Assembly (NCBI GenBank): GCA_030038175.1
Contig: JASHPN010000291.1
Span: 1 to 36,795, forward strand
Origin: Verrucomicrobiia bacterium
GTDB lineage: Bacteria; Verrucomicrobiota; Verrucomicrobiia; Limisphaerales; UBA11358
Direction of reading: 5' to 3'
Length of the DNA: 36,795 bases
The translations under genes and the position numbers were made by a program. This document shows positions 27,516-34,971 of the stretch, piece by piece. Position 1 is the stretch's first letter. The number at the start of each line of letters is the position of its first letter. The notes below the pieces were generated by a model, which saw only the letters and a program-made list of their open reading frames with translations, searched no databases and was not told the origin of the DNA.

Positions 27516-27533
27516 TGTCACCGAATTGTAACA
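27516..27533 (+). promoter_or_regulatory. Pho-box-like direct repeat TGTCACC-GAAT-TGTAACA
   Basis: Two 7-mers with 11-bp period; 11 bp later TATTCG as candidate -10; upstream of the pseudopilin gene. Confidence 0.5.
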
Positions 27534-27578
27534 CAATCAGCACATATTCGTAAAAATTTAATTCAATCATTATCGCGA

Positions 27579-28445
27579 ATGATTGAGGCAAAAAAAGTAA
27601 ACCCTAAGAAACCTGCCAGTGAAAACGGATTCACTCTAATTGAACTCCTCGTCGTCATCGCCATCATCGCGATTCTCGCGGCCGTCCTTCTGCCGGTGCT
27701 AAATCAGGCGGAAGTCAGGGCGCAGGAGGTCGCCTGCATGAACAACATGAAACAATGGGGCGCGGCCAATTCGATGTATGTGGATGACAATAACCAGGTA
27801 TATCCCTGGCCACGATTCCAGGTCAGCAGCACTGCCGAACAGGACAATCCAACCTGGGAACAGGTCATCGAGCAATATGATGCCGGCGAGAAAGACGATA
27901 TTTGGTTTAACGGACTCCCCAATTACGTCGGCAACCAGCCGTTGTATTGGTGGGCCGACCCTGCCCGCACCGCCAACTATGCCGTAGGCAAAACCATTTT
28001 TATTTGTCCACGCGCCGCCGCCCTGGGCATCAACCCGGCGGATGCCAACGCAAGCACGGGAGACATGCTCCCAAATCAACGCCCGCTCTTTCAATACTCG
28101 ATGAACTCCAAATCCCTGGCCAACGAGAGTTCCACGGCCATTCTCAAAACCCAGATCATCAAGAACCCTGCCGCCTTTGTCGTATTTTCAGACGTCCGCT
28201 ACCGGTCGGATGACCTCCCTTATTATGGCACCACGCCCGACGACCTGGCCACCCCGCACTGCTATACCACGCGGTTCTCCGCCCGCCACAACCAGGGCGC
28301 CAATATCACTTTCGGCGACGGACATGCAGCCTACTACAAATACCAGTACGTCGTCGCCGGTCCCAACAGCACCGCTACTACACCCGGGCATGATCCGGGT
28401 GATTGGGACATCAATTGGGATTGCAGCGGCATCACCGTGCCGTGA
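27579..28445 (+). CDS. Type II secretion pseudopilin-like protein (prepilin N-methylation motif, H-X9-DG C-terminus)
   Basis: [49 protein letters not shown]. Confidence 0.92.
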   Translation: MIEAKKVNPKKPASENGFTLIELLVVIAIIAILAAVLLPVLNQAEVRAQEVACMNNMKQWGAANSMYVDDNNQVYPWPRFQVSSTAEQDNPTWEQVIEQYDAGEKDDIWFNGLPNYVGNQPLYWWADPARTANYAVGKTIFICPRAAALGINPADANASTGDMLPNQRPLFQYSMNSKSLANESSTAILKTQIIKNPAAFVVFSDVRYRSDDLPYYGTTPDDLATPHCYTTRFSARHNQGANITFGDGHAAYYKYQYVVAGPNSTATTPGHDPGDWDINWDCSGITVP

Positions 28446-28487
28446 CATTTTCGTGCCTTTCGTCTTCGGCGGATGTAAACTGGGCAT

Positions 28488-29606
28488 GTGATCCGCAACA
28501 TCATTTTTGACTGGTCGGGTACGCTCGTGGACGATCTGCCCGCCGTCCTCAAGGCGTCCAATTTCGTCCTCGTGCAAGCCGGCAAGGCCGAAATGTCGCT
28601 CGAACAATTTCGCGCCGAATTTTCCCTTCCCTTCGTCCGCTTTTACGATCGTCATACGCCGCACGTGCCCATGGAACAGCTCGAAGAATGGTTTCACGCC
28701 GAGTTCAAGCGCGCCCAAACCTCCGTCTGCGAGCTGCCTCATGCCCGCGATTTCCTCGAATTTTGTCGCGCCCAAAAAATGCGGATGTTTGTCTTGAGCA
28801 GCGTTCATCAGGACCATTTTGCGGTGCAATGCGGCGTCACCGGCTTTGACGCCTTCCTCGAAAAGCCCTACACCGGCGTCGCGGATAAACGGGAAAAAAT
28901 CCACGAAATCCTCCGCCAACACCGATTGGACCCGGCCGAAACCCTGTTCATCGGCGATATGGAGCATGATATCGAGACCGCCCGGCACGGCGGCGTTCAG
29001 TCCTGCGCCGTCCTCACCGGCTACAACACGCTGGAACAATTGCGCGCCGCCAAACCCGATTTGATCGTCGAACATCTTTCCGAGTTGCGCGACGTTCTGG
29101 AGCAAAATAACCTGGATTTGAAACCCCGGGATTCCGGCAAGCCGGAAAATCCTCGATCTTCGGTCTTCCATCCTCGTGTGCCGCTCGCCACCGTCGGCGC
29201 GCTCATTTTCAATTCCAAAAACGAGGCGCTGATGATTCGCACCCACAAATGGTCGAATCTCTGGGGCATTCCCGGCGGAAAAATCAAATTTGGGGAAACC
29301 GCCGATGCCGCCCTGCGCCGGGAAATCCTCGAGGAAACCGGCCTGAAAATTTCAAAGATTGAATTTGTCCTCGTCCAGGATTGCATCCATTCAAGGGAAT
29401 TTTACCGCGACGCCCATTTTGTTCTTTTGAACTACATCTGCCGCTGCCCCGCAAAAACTCCCCGCGTCAGATTGAACGACGAAGGCCGCGAATTTCGCTG
29501 GGTCAAACTGGCCGAAGTCAAAAAAATGAAACTGAATAAGCCGACCCGGATCCTGGTCCAGGCCGTCCTGAAAAGCCAAAAACGCAAATCCCGAATCCCG
29601 CGGTGA
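28488..29606 (+). CDS. HAD-superfamily hydrolase / NUDIX hydrolase fusion
   Basis: HAD: IIFDWSGTLVDD, FVLSSVHQDH, TLFIGDMEHDIETARHGG. NUDIX box: GGKIKFGETADAALRREILEETGLKI. GTG start. Confidence 0.9.
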   Translation: MIRNIIFDWSGTLVDDLPAVLKASNFVLVQAGKAEMSLEQFRAEFSLPFVRFYDRHTPHVPMEQLEEWFHAEFKRAQTSVCELPHARDFLEFCRAQKMRMFVLSSVHQDHFAVQCGVTGFDAFLEKPYTGVADKREKIHEILRQHRLDPAETLFIGDMEHDIETARHGGVQSCAVLTGYNTLEQLRAAKPDLIVEHLSELRDVLEQNNLDLKPRDSGKPENPRSSVFHPRVPLATVGALIFNSKNEALMIRTHKWSNLWGIPGGKIKFGETADAALRREILEETGLKISKIEFVLVQDCIHSREFYRDAHFVLLNYICRCPAKTPRVRLNDEGREFRWVKLAEVKKMKLNKPTRILVQAVLKSQKRKSRIPR

Positions 29607-29950
29607 AAATCTCCATTGTTGATCTCGAGGTGTCGTACTGCGTCGGGGTGCCGGACGAAGAGCGGGCCAAACCGCAGCGCCTGCTCTTGACCGTCGAAAT
29701 GGAATCCGATTTTTCCGCCGCGGCCAGGTCCGATTCCATCCGTGACACCATTGATTATTTTGCCGTTTCCCGGCGGCTGCTCGGATTCGGGGACGGACGA
29801 AGCTGGAAATTGATTGAAAAGCTCGCCGCCGATCTTTGCGATATGGTCCTGGCCGAATTCAGGCCCAAAAGCGTCCTGATCGAAGTGAAAAAATTTCCCA
29901 TTCCGGAGGCGCGATATGTTTCAGTCACGATGAATAAAAGAGGAGCTTGA
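29603..29950 (+). CDS. folB: Dihydroneopterin aldolase FolB
   Basis: KISIVDLEVSYCVGVPDEERAKPQRLLLTVEME...DTIDYFAVSRRLL...IEKLAADLCDMVL...SVLIEVKKFPIPEARYVSVTM; 4-nt GTGA overlap with the upstream gene. Confidence 0.88.
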   Translation: MKISIVDLEVSYCVGVPDEERAKPQRLLLTVEMESDFSAAARSDSIRDTIDYFAVSRRLLGFGDGRSWKLIEKLAADLCDMVLAEFRPKSVLIEVKKFPIPEARYVSVTMNKRGA

Positions 29951-30043
29951 GACTATTTAAATTGGTGCGATAATAGTCGGAGCGCCATGCCAACCGTAGA
30001 AGTATCCAAATTCGGACCTCTCACGTCACATCGGTAGCCACTT

Positions 30044-32779
30044 TTGAGTATTATCGTGAAAATAGCCGCCTGCTTGTCGCTGGCGAGCCTGGTCGCCGGG
30101 TTCTGCTGTCCGGCGGGCAACGCGCAGATCATCTATTCCAACGCCTTTAACGGCGCGGCGGCCACCCTGAACGGAACCGCGCCAACGCTGGCCAACGGTC
30201 TCGCCGGCGGGGTTCAATCCGCGCAGTGGACCTGCACCTATACCAACGGCATGGACGGGACCGTTCTGGCAAATGGCGCCCTGGGCACCAACGCAGGATC
30301 CGTGCTCCTGCCGTTCACGCCGCAGTTGGGTTGCATTTATACTATGACCGCCTCACTCACGGTGCCGGCATCCATGTCCGACTGGGTCGCGATGGGTTTT
30401 GCGCAATTCAACACACAAACCAATAATCCGGGTTACTCGCGGTTCACTGACAACCCTCCGGATGGCTATGGATGGATCGATGCGAGCACCGGCGGCAGCG
30501 ACCAATTGTTCGGAGGTCCGAAAACGTCCGTTGGAGCGACCCCCGCTTCCGTGGCGTTGCCGAGTGCGGGAACCTACACCCTTCAGATCATCTTGAATAC
30601 CGTCGGTACTCAATGGACGGTCTCGGCCTATGTCAACGGCACTCAAATCGGCACCAACATCGTCTATGGCACAAATCCCACCATCGCTTATGCCGGGATT
30701 GGGCAAAATCAGTTCGCCGCAGGTTCCCTGGGAATTCAATGGAATTATTGGTCGTTGTCGGTCACGCAGGAGCCGACGCTGACAACCAACCTTTGGGTCG
30801 CTCCCGCGGCGGAGGGCGCGGGCGACGGCTCGGTGCCCAGCAACGCGGCTTACTATCTCAATGCTTCTTTCTGGAGCGGGGTCGCAAATGAAATTCAGTC
30901 CGCAAACGTCACCGTCAACTTCCTAAGCGGCGCATACAACGCCGGCAGTCTAAACCTGACGAACATGGGCAACCCCCAGCATCCGTTGGCGCTTGTGGCG
31001 AAGACGCCTCAAGGCCCCATTTTCAGTCCCTCCGCCAATATCTTTCAGTTATACGGATGCCAATACTTCGAAATCAACGGCCTGGTGTTCAACGGCCCTT
31101 CGCCCTATTGGGGAATCTACTGCATCCCAAATGGCTCCATGTCGTGCCGAAATATCGAAATCACCAATTGCTGGTTTTTAAACCTGACGAATGCCTATTA
31201 CGCGGCCATTGGACTGCTCAATGGAACGAGGAGCGTCCAGGTGCTCGATTGTAATTTCACCAATATCACCGCCGGCGATCATCAACACATGATTTATGCC
31301 CCGCACGATATCGAGGACGTGGTGGTTTCAAACTGCGTCTTCCAGGATTGCGACGCGGATTATGTGCGTTTCCGGGATGATTCGGAATATTGCGTGGTGC
31401 AGGATTGCACGTTCATCAGCACGATGGCCGCGTCCGGGTGGCCTTTTGTCAGCGCGGAATTGTACAATGAAACAAACTCCGATTCCGTCCGTGATGAATT
31501 CTTCGGGACTTATTTTCAGGTCTGCAGCAATTCGTTCATTTACGAAGCGGGAGGCGGTTCAGGGCCTTACTCCGGATTGCACTTCAGCGATACCGGCTGG
31601 TCGCCCCAAAGCTACGATTGCGACCTGACCACATCGCAAACCAACCAGTTGATCACCGGCGCCGTTGCCTCCCAGCAAGCGTTTATGGAAACCAATTTCG
31701 GCATTACCGCTTCCGACATCAAAATGTTCGGGAACACCTACTCGGGAGCGTCCTATCACCTGGACTATCAATATGTTTGGGACGGCAGCGCCCCTTATAA
31801 CAACTGGCAGGGCACCATTGGCCTCAACAACGTGGCCGATTCGAGCGGCGCGCTGATGGGACCGCCCCCGGTGATGCGTAACAGCAACTTCGACCGGCAA
31901 GGGCTGCTGCTGGCGCCGATTTCGCCCGGCGACGATGATTATGAGTGTCTGTTTCGCAACTGGCAGTGCAGCCCCAAATATACGGACATCCTTTTGTCAT
32001 CCAACTTTTATGGGACGAATAATGCCTTGCGCTTTGATAATACAAAAAGCCAGTACGCGTATCAGTGGATTTCCCCGCCCGGTCCGAACTGGACGATGGA
32101 TTTCCTGTTCGCCATTGGCTCGTCCTTCACCGGGACGGGCACAAAATTCCAGTTGGACCTCATCCATAACGACGTCACCGGCAGCAAACTCTCGCTGGGC
32201 GTGGACAACCTTGGCCGGTTCGGCATTTACAACGGCAGCACGTTCACCGTCCTGCCCGGGCTTGGCGCCGTGTCTTTCTCGACGGACAACACCGGCGATG
32301 GCACATACACCGATCCCAGCGATGTCCTGAACGTCTATCACCTGCGCATCGTCGGCAATTATTCCGCTTCCACGCCTTACGTGAGCCTTTACGCCAGTGA
32401 CGCCAATTCCATGGCATTAGATCACCAGGCCACGGGCCTGAGTTATTGGGTGGGCAGCAGTCCCGTCAGCGGCCAATCCAGTCCGGAAACGGCGATCTTC
32501 TACAATTACACGGCCCCCGTCTTGATCGGCCAAATCGTCTTTACCGAAGGAATCCCGCCCGCCCTCGCCGGCGCGTCGGTCCAGGGAAATAATGTCATCC
32601 TAAGCGGAACCGATGGCTCCGCCAACGCCGCCTATTACGTCCTCTCCTCCACCAACGTCACCGTGCCCCTGGCCGACTGGACCCGCGTGAGCACCAACAC
32701 GGTCTCCGGAAACAATTTCTCCATCACGAACCCCTTGCCCGCCTCGCCGCAGACGTTCTACAGCTTGCAGCTTCAGTAA
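30044..32779 (+). CDS. Secreted right-handed parallel beta-helix protein
   Basis: Signal peptide (likely GTG start 30056); beta-helix repeats (FEINGLVFNG, CRNIEITNCWFLNLTN, VQVLDCNFTNIT, VVVSNCVFQDCD, CVVQDCTFIST); C-terminal STNVTVPLADWTRVS...FYSLQLQ. Confidence 0.85.
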   Translation: MSIIVKIAACLSLASLVAGFCCPAGNAQIIYSNAFNGAAATLNGTAPTLANGLAGGVQSAQWTCTYTNGMDGTVLANGALGTNAGSVLLPFTPQLGCIYTMTASLTVPASMSDWVAMGFAQFNTQTNNPGYSRFTDNPPDGYGWIDASTGGSDQLFGGPKTSVGATPASVALPSAGTYTLQIILNTVGTQWTVSAYVNGTQIGTNIVYGTNPTIAYAGIGQNQFAAGSLGIQWNYWSLSVTQEPTLTTNLWVAPAAEGAGDGSVPSNAAYYLNASFWSGVANEIQSANVTVNFLSGAYNAGSLNLTNMGNPQHPLALVAKTPQGPIFSPSANIFQLYGCQYFEINGLVFNGPSPYWGIYCIPNGSMSCRNIEITNCWFLNLTNAYYAAIGLLNGTRSVQVLDCNFTNITAGDHQHMIYAPHDIEDVVVSNCVFQDCDADYVRFRDDSEYCVVQDCTFISTMAASGWPFVSAELYNETNSDSVRDEFFGTYFQVCSNSFIYEAGGGSGPYSGLHFSDTGWSPQSYDCDLTTSQTNQLITGAVASQQAFMETNFGITASDIKMFGNTYSGASYHLDYQYVWDGSAPYNNWQGTIGLNNVADSSGALMGPPPVMRNSNFDRQGLLLAPISPGDDDYECLFRNWQCSPKYTDILLSSNFYGTNNALRFDNTKSQYAYQWISPPGPNWTMDFLFAIGSSFTGTGTKFQLDLIHNDVTGSKLSLGVDNLGRFGIYNGSTFTVLPGLGAVSFSTDNTGDGTYTDPSDVLNVYHLRIVGNYSASTPYVSLYASDANSMALDHQATGLSYWVGSSPVSGQSSPETAIFYNYTAPVLIGQIVFTEGIPPALAGASVQGNNVILSGTDGSANAAYYVLSSTNVTVPLADWTRVSTNTVSGNNFSITNPLPASPQTFYSLQLQ

Positions 32780-32782
32780 TTT

Positions 32783-34576
32783 TCACAGTTGCGAGAGGAA
32801 TTTCCCGGGCGTCAGGCCGCCCTCGCTAATGCAAGTGACTTTAGTCCACGGTTTTCCCGGAACGCCGTCCGCGACGCCGCGCCATTCCACCGCCGCCTGG
32901 GACCGCGAATCCGGCAGCGGCCATTGGCCATGGATGGCGGTGCATTCCTTGTGCAAAGCATCCCAGCGCGCCAGCCAGACATACCGGACCGCCAGATGGC
33001 CCAGGCGAACCCGCGCCAGCAGGTCGGGATCACCGGCGACCGCGCGTTCCGCCTTTTGCCAAAGTTTTTCCGCCCGGGCGAGCGTCTGAAAATGGAGGAA
33101 CGGCGCATCGGTGGGCGAACCGCACGTGAGATTGTAGCCGCGGGAAGCGTCGTTGAGCAGGTTTAGGTATTGCCAAATCGGTTTGCCGGCCGGGCCGTAA
33201 TAGCCATCGAGAAATTCACGAATCAGCGCGCGATCGTTCTGCCGGGGGTTCCACATCATTTGCGCCAGCACCCAGGCGCGCATTTCGGCCATCTCGGAGC
33301 CGTACGATTGATAGGCGCCTTCCTCAAAAACGCCTTTCACGTGGTGGGCCTGGAAAAAACGCAGGTTGGGACCAAGCTCAAACCAGTTTGGAAACGGCTG
33401 GACATAATGCGCAAAGTCCGTCACGTAGTCCCAAACATAAAGCCGGTCGGCGATCTCGGACCAACCGCGAATGTCCGACCCGAACGCCGCGTTGGCCGGG
33501 CTGTCCAGCGGCTCGCGAAAATTGCATTCGATGCTGCATAACCGGATGATGACATTGGGCCGGGGCCGCAGCGTTTTGGGCGGTCTGCGCGTGTATTGGT
33601 AGGCCAGCGTGTCCACGGCCACGTTCGGAAATTCGGGCTGGATTTTTTCCGCCACATAGTTCACGAAGGCCAGCATGGAGCCCGAAGGCGAACCTTGCGC
33701 CTCATCCAGGGCGCGGCAGTTGGTGCATTCGCAGGGGCGGACGTTGTCGTTCTGCGACACGCTCACGATGCTGGCATCCGGGGACTCACGCAGCCATTCC
33801 TCGACCCGGCCCACGACGAAATCGCGCAGTTGGGGGTTCGACAGGCAAAGCTGCGCGTCGTGGCCCGTGCGCTTTCCGTTGATGAGGCTGAACCATTCAG
33901 GGTGGATGGAAAAATATTTTTCCGGCGGCACCAGCGCATACGATGTGTGGACAAATCCCTTGTAAATAATATGTCCGCCTTCGTCCGGCGGGATGGGCGT
34001 GGAATTGCCGTTGCACCCATTGCGCCATGCCCAATCAGGGTTGCGGGCGGTGTACCAGAACGGCTCGCGATATTCAAATGCGGGTTTTTCGCAGACGTTC
34101 AAGTCGCTGATTCGCAAAGTGGACTGCCGGGGAACAGTGCTGGCCCACGGCGTCCACCAGCGTACGCCGCATTGTTCCTGAAGAAAACGGCTGACCGCAT
34201 AGAGCGTCCCGCGCGGACGCCCGCCCGCCAGCAGCAGCCGCCCGCCTTGTGTGCGCATCACTAATTCCTCATTTCCCAATTGGTCAAACGGCTCATTCTT
34301 GAACAAGGTCCGCGCCGCGGCGCCCGGTCCAACGATGATGGCCCGCGCCGGAGCGGTGGTGTTCGTCTGAATCTCGAAGGTGGCGCCGGTGATTTGTCCG
34401 AGGCCTGCCGCCAATTGCTGCGCCGCGAACATTTCGGTGGCCGTCGCCGCCGGATCGACGACAATCATCATGTCCGCGCGGCCATGGTGCGCAATCACGG
34501 TAGCGCCCGCCGGCCAAACCCAAAGAGCCAGAAACAGAAGAATCAACACCTTGATTTTAGTTCGAAGAATTTCCAT
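32783..34576 (-). CDS. DUF4838-domain glycoside hydrolase-like exported protein
   Basis: Signal peptide; GH67/GH20-like N-domain (ATEMFAAQQLAAGLGQITGATFEI...GTLYAVSRFLQEQCGVRWWTPW); HPEWFSLINGKRTGHDAQLCLSNPQLRDFV; SVSQNDNVRPCECTNCRALDEAQGSPSGSMLAFVNYVAEKI. Confidence 0.88.
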   Translation of the reverse strand: MEILRTKIKVLILLFLALWVWPAGATVIAHHGRADMMIVVDPAATATEMFAAQQLAAGLGQITGATFEIQTNTTAPARAIIVGPGAAARTLFKNEPFDQLGNEELVMRTQGGRLLLAGGRPRGTLYAVSRFLQEQCGVRWWTPWASTVPRQSTLRISDLNVCEKPAFEYREPFWYTARNPDWAWRNGCNGNSTPIPPDEGGHIIYKGFVHTSYALVPPEKYFSIHPEWFSLINGKRTGHDAQLCLSNPQLRDFVVGRVEEWLRESPDASIVSVSQNDNVRPCECTNCRALDEAQGSPSGSMLAFVNYVAEKIQPEFPNVAVDTLAYQYTRRPPKTLRPRPNVIIRLCSIECNFREPLDSPANAAFGSDIRGWSEIADRLYVWDYVTDFAHYVQPFPNWFELGPNLRFFQAHHVKGVFEEGAYQSYGSEMAEMRAWVLAQMMWNPRQNDRALIREFLDGYYGPAGKPIWQYLNLLNDASRGYNLTCGSPTDAPFLHFQTLARAEKLWQKAERAVAGDPDLLARVRLGHLAVRYVWLARWDALHKECTAIHGQWPLPDSRSQAAVEWRGVADGVPGKPWTKVTCISEGGLTPGKFLSQL

Positions 34577-34707
34577 CCGCGATTTTCATCCCGCCGCCCG
34601 GATTGGCAAGCCATTTCGCAACCAAATCCATCCGTGGCCGATCCTTTTTCTTTTTGCATTCTGGCATTGTTGCACCCTGTATGACTTCACCCTATCACTA
34701 AAATATC

Positions 34708-34878
34708 GTGCCGGAGGCACACCTGGAAAGTAGCCAGACACGAAGTGTCTGGAAATCACGGCAAAAGTTCATCCGTCCTGAAGGGACGGCGGGATCCGCT
34801 CAGATATTTTCCAATGTCCCCTCAGGACCTGGTTCGTCCTATCCGGAACCCGGACACTCCGTGTCTGGCTACTTTCCA
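34708..34878. repeat. Nested inverted-repeat element with 29-bp outer arms
   Basis: TGGAAAGTAGCCAGACACGAAGTGTCTGG (34724-34752) versus CCGGACACTCCGTGTCTGGCTACTTTCCA (34850-34878), 2 mismatches; inner GTCCTGAAGGGAC (34775-34787) versus GTCCCCTCAGGAC (34816-34828). Confidence 0.88.
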
Positions 34879-34971
34879 AAGTCACGCCGCGACCTGACGA
34901 CACACCGGTTTGAGTTTTAATTGTTAATTTTCTGTAACCTTTGTCCCGATTTCCATAGGTATAAGGTAGAA

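Noticed and set aside
28440-28462. TGACATTTTCGTGCC as a fourth Pho-box-like site upstream of the HAD-NUDIX gene
   Set aside because: Only one good half-site, and it overlaps the pseudopilin stop codon; likely chance.
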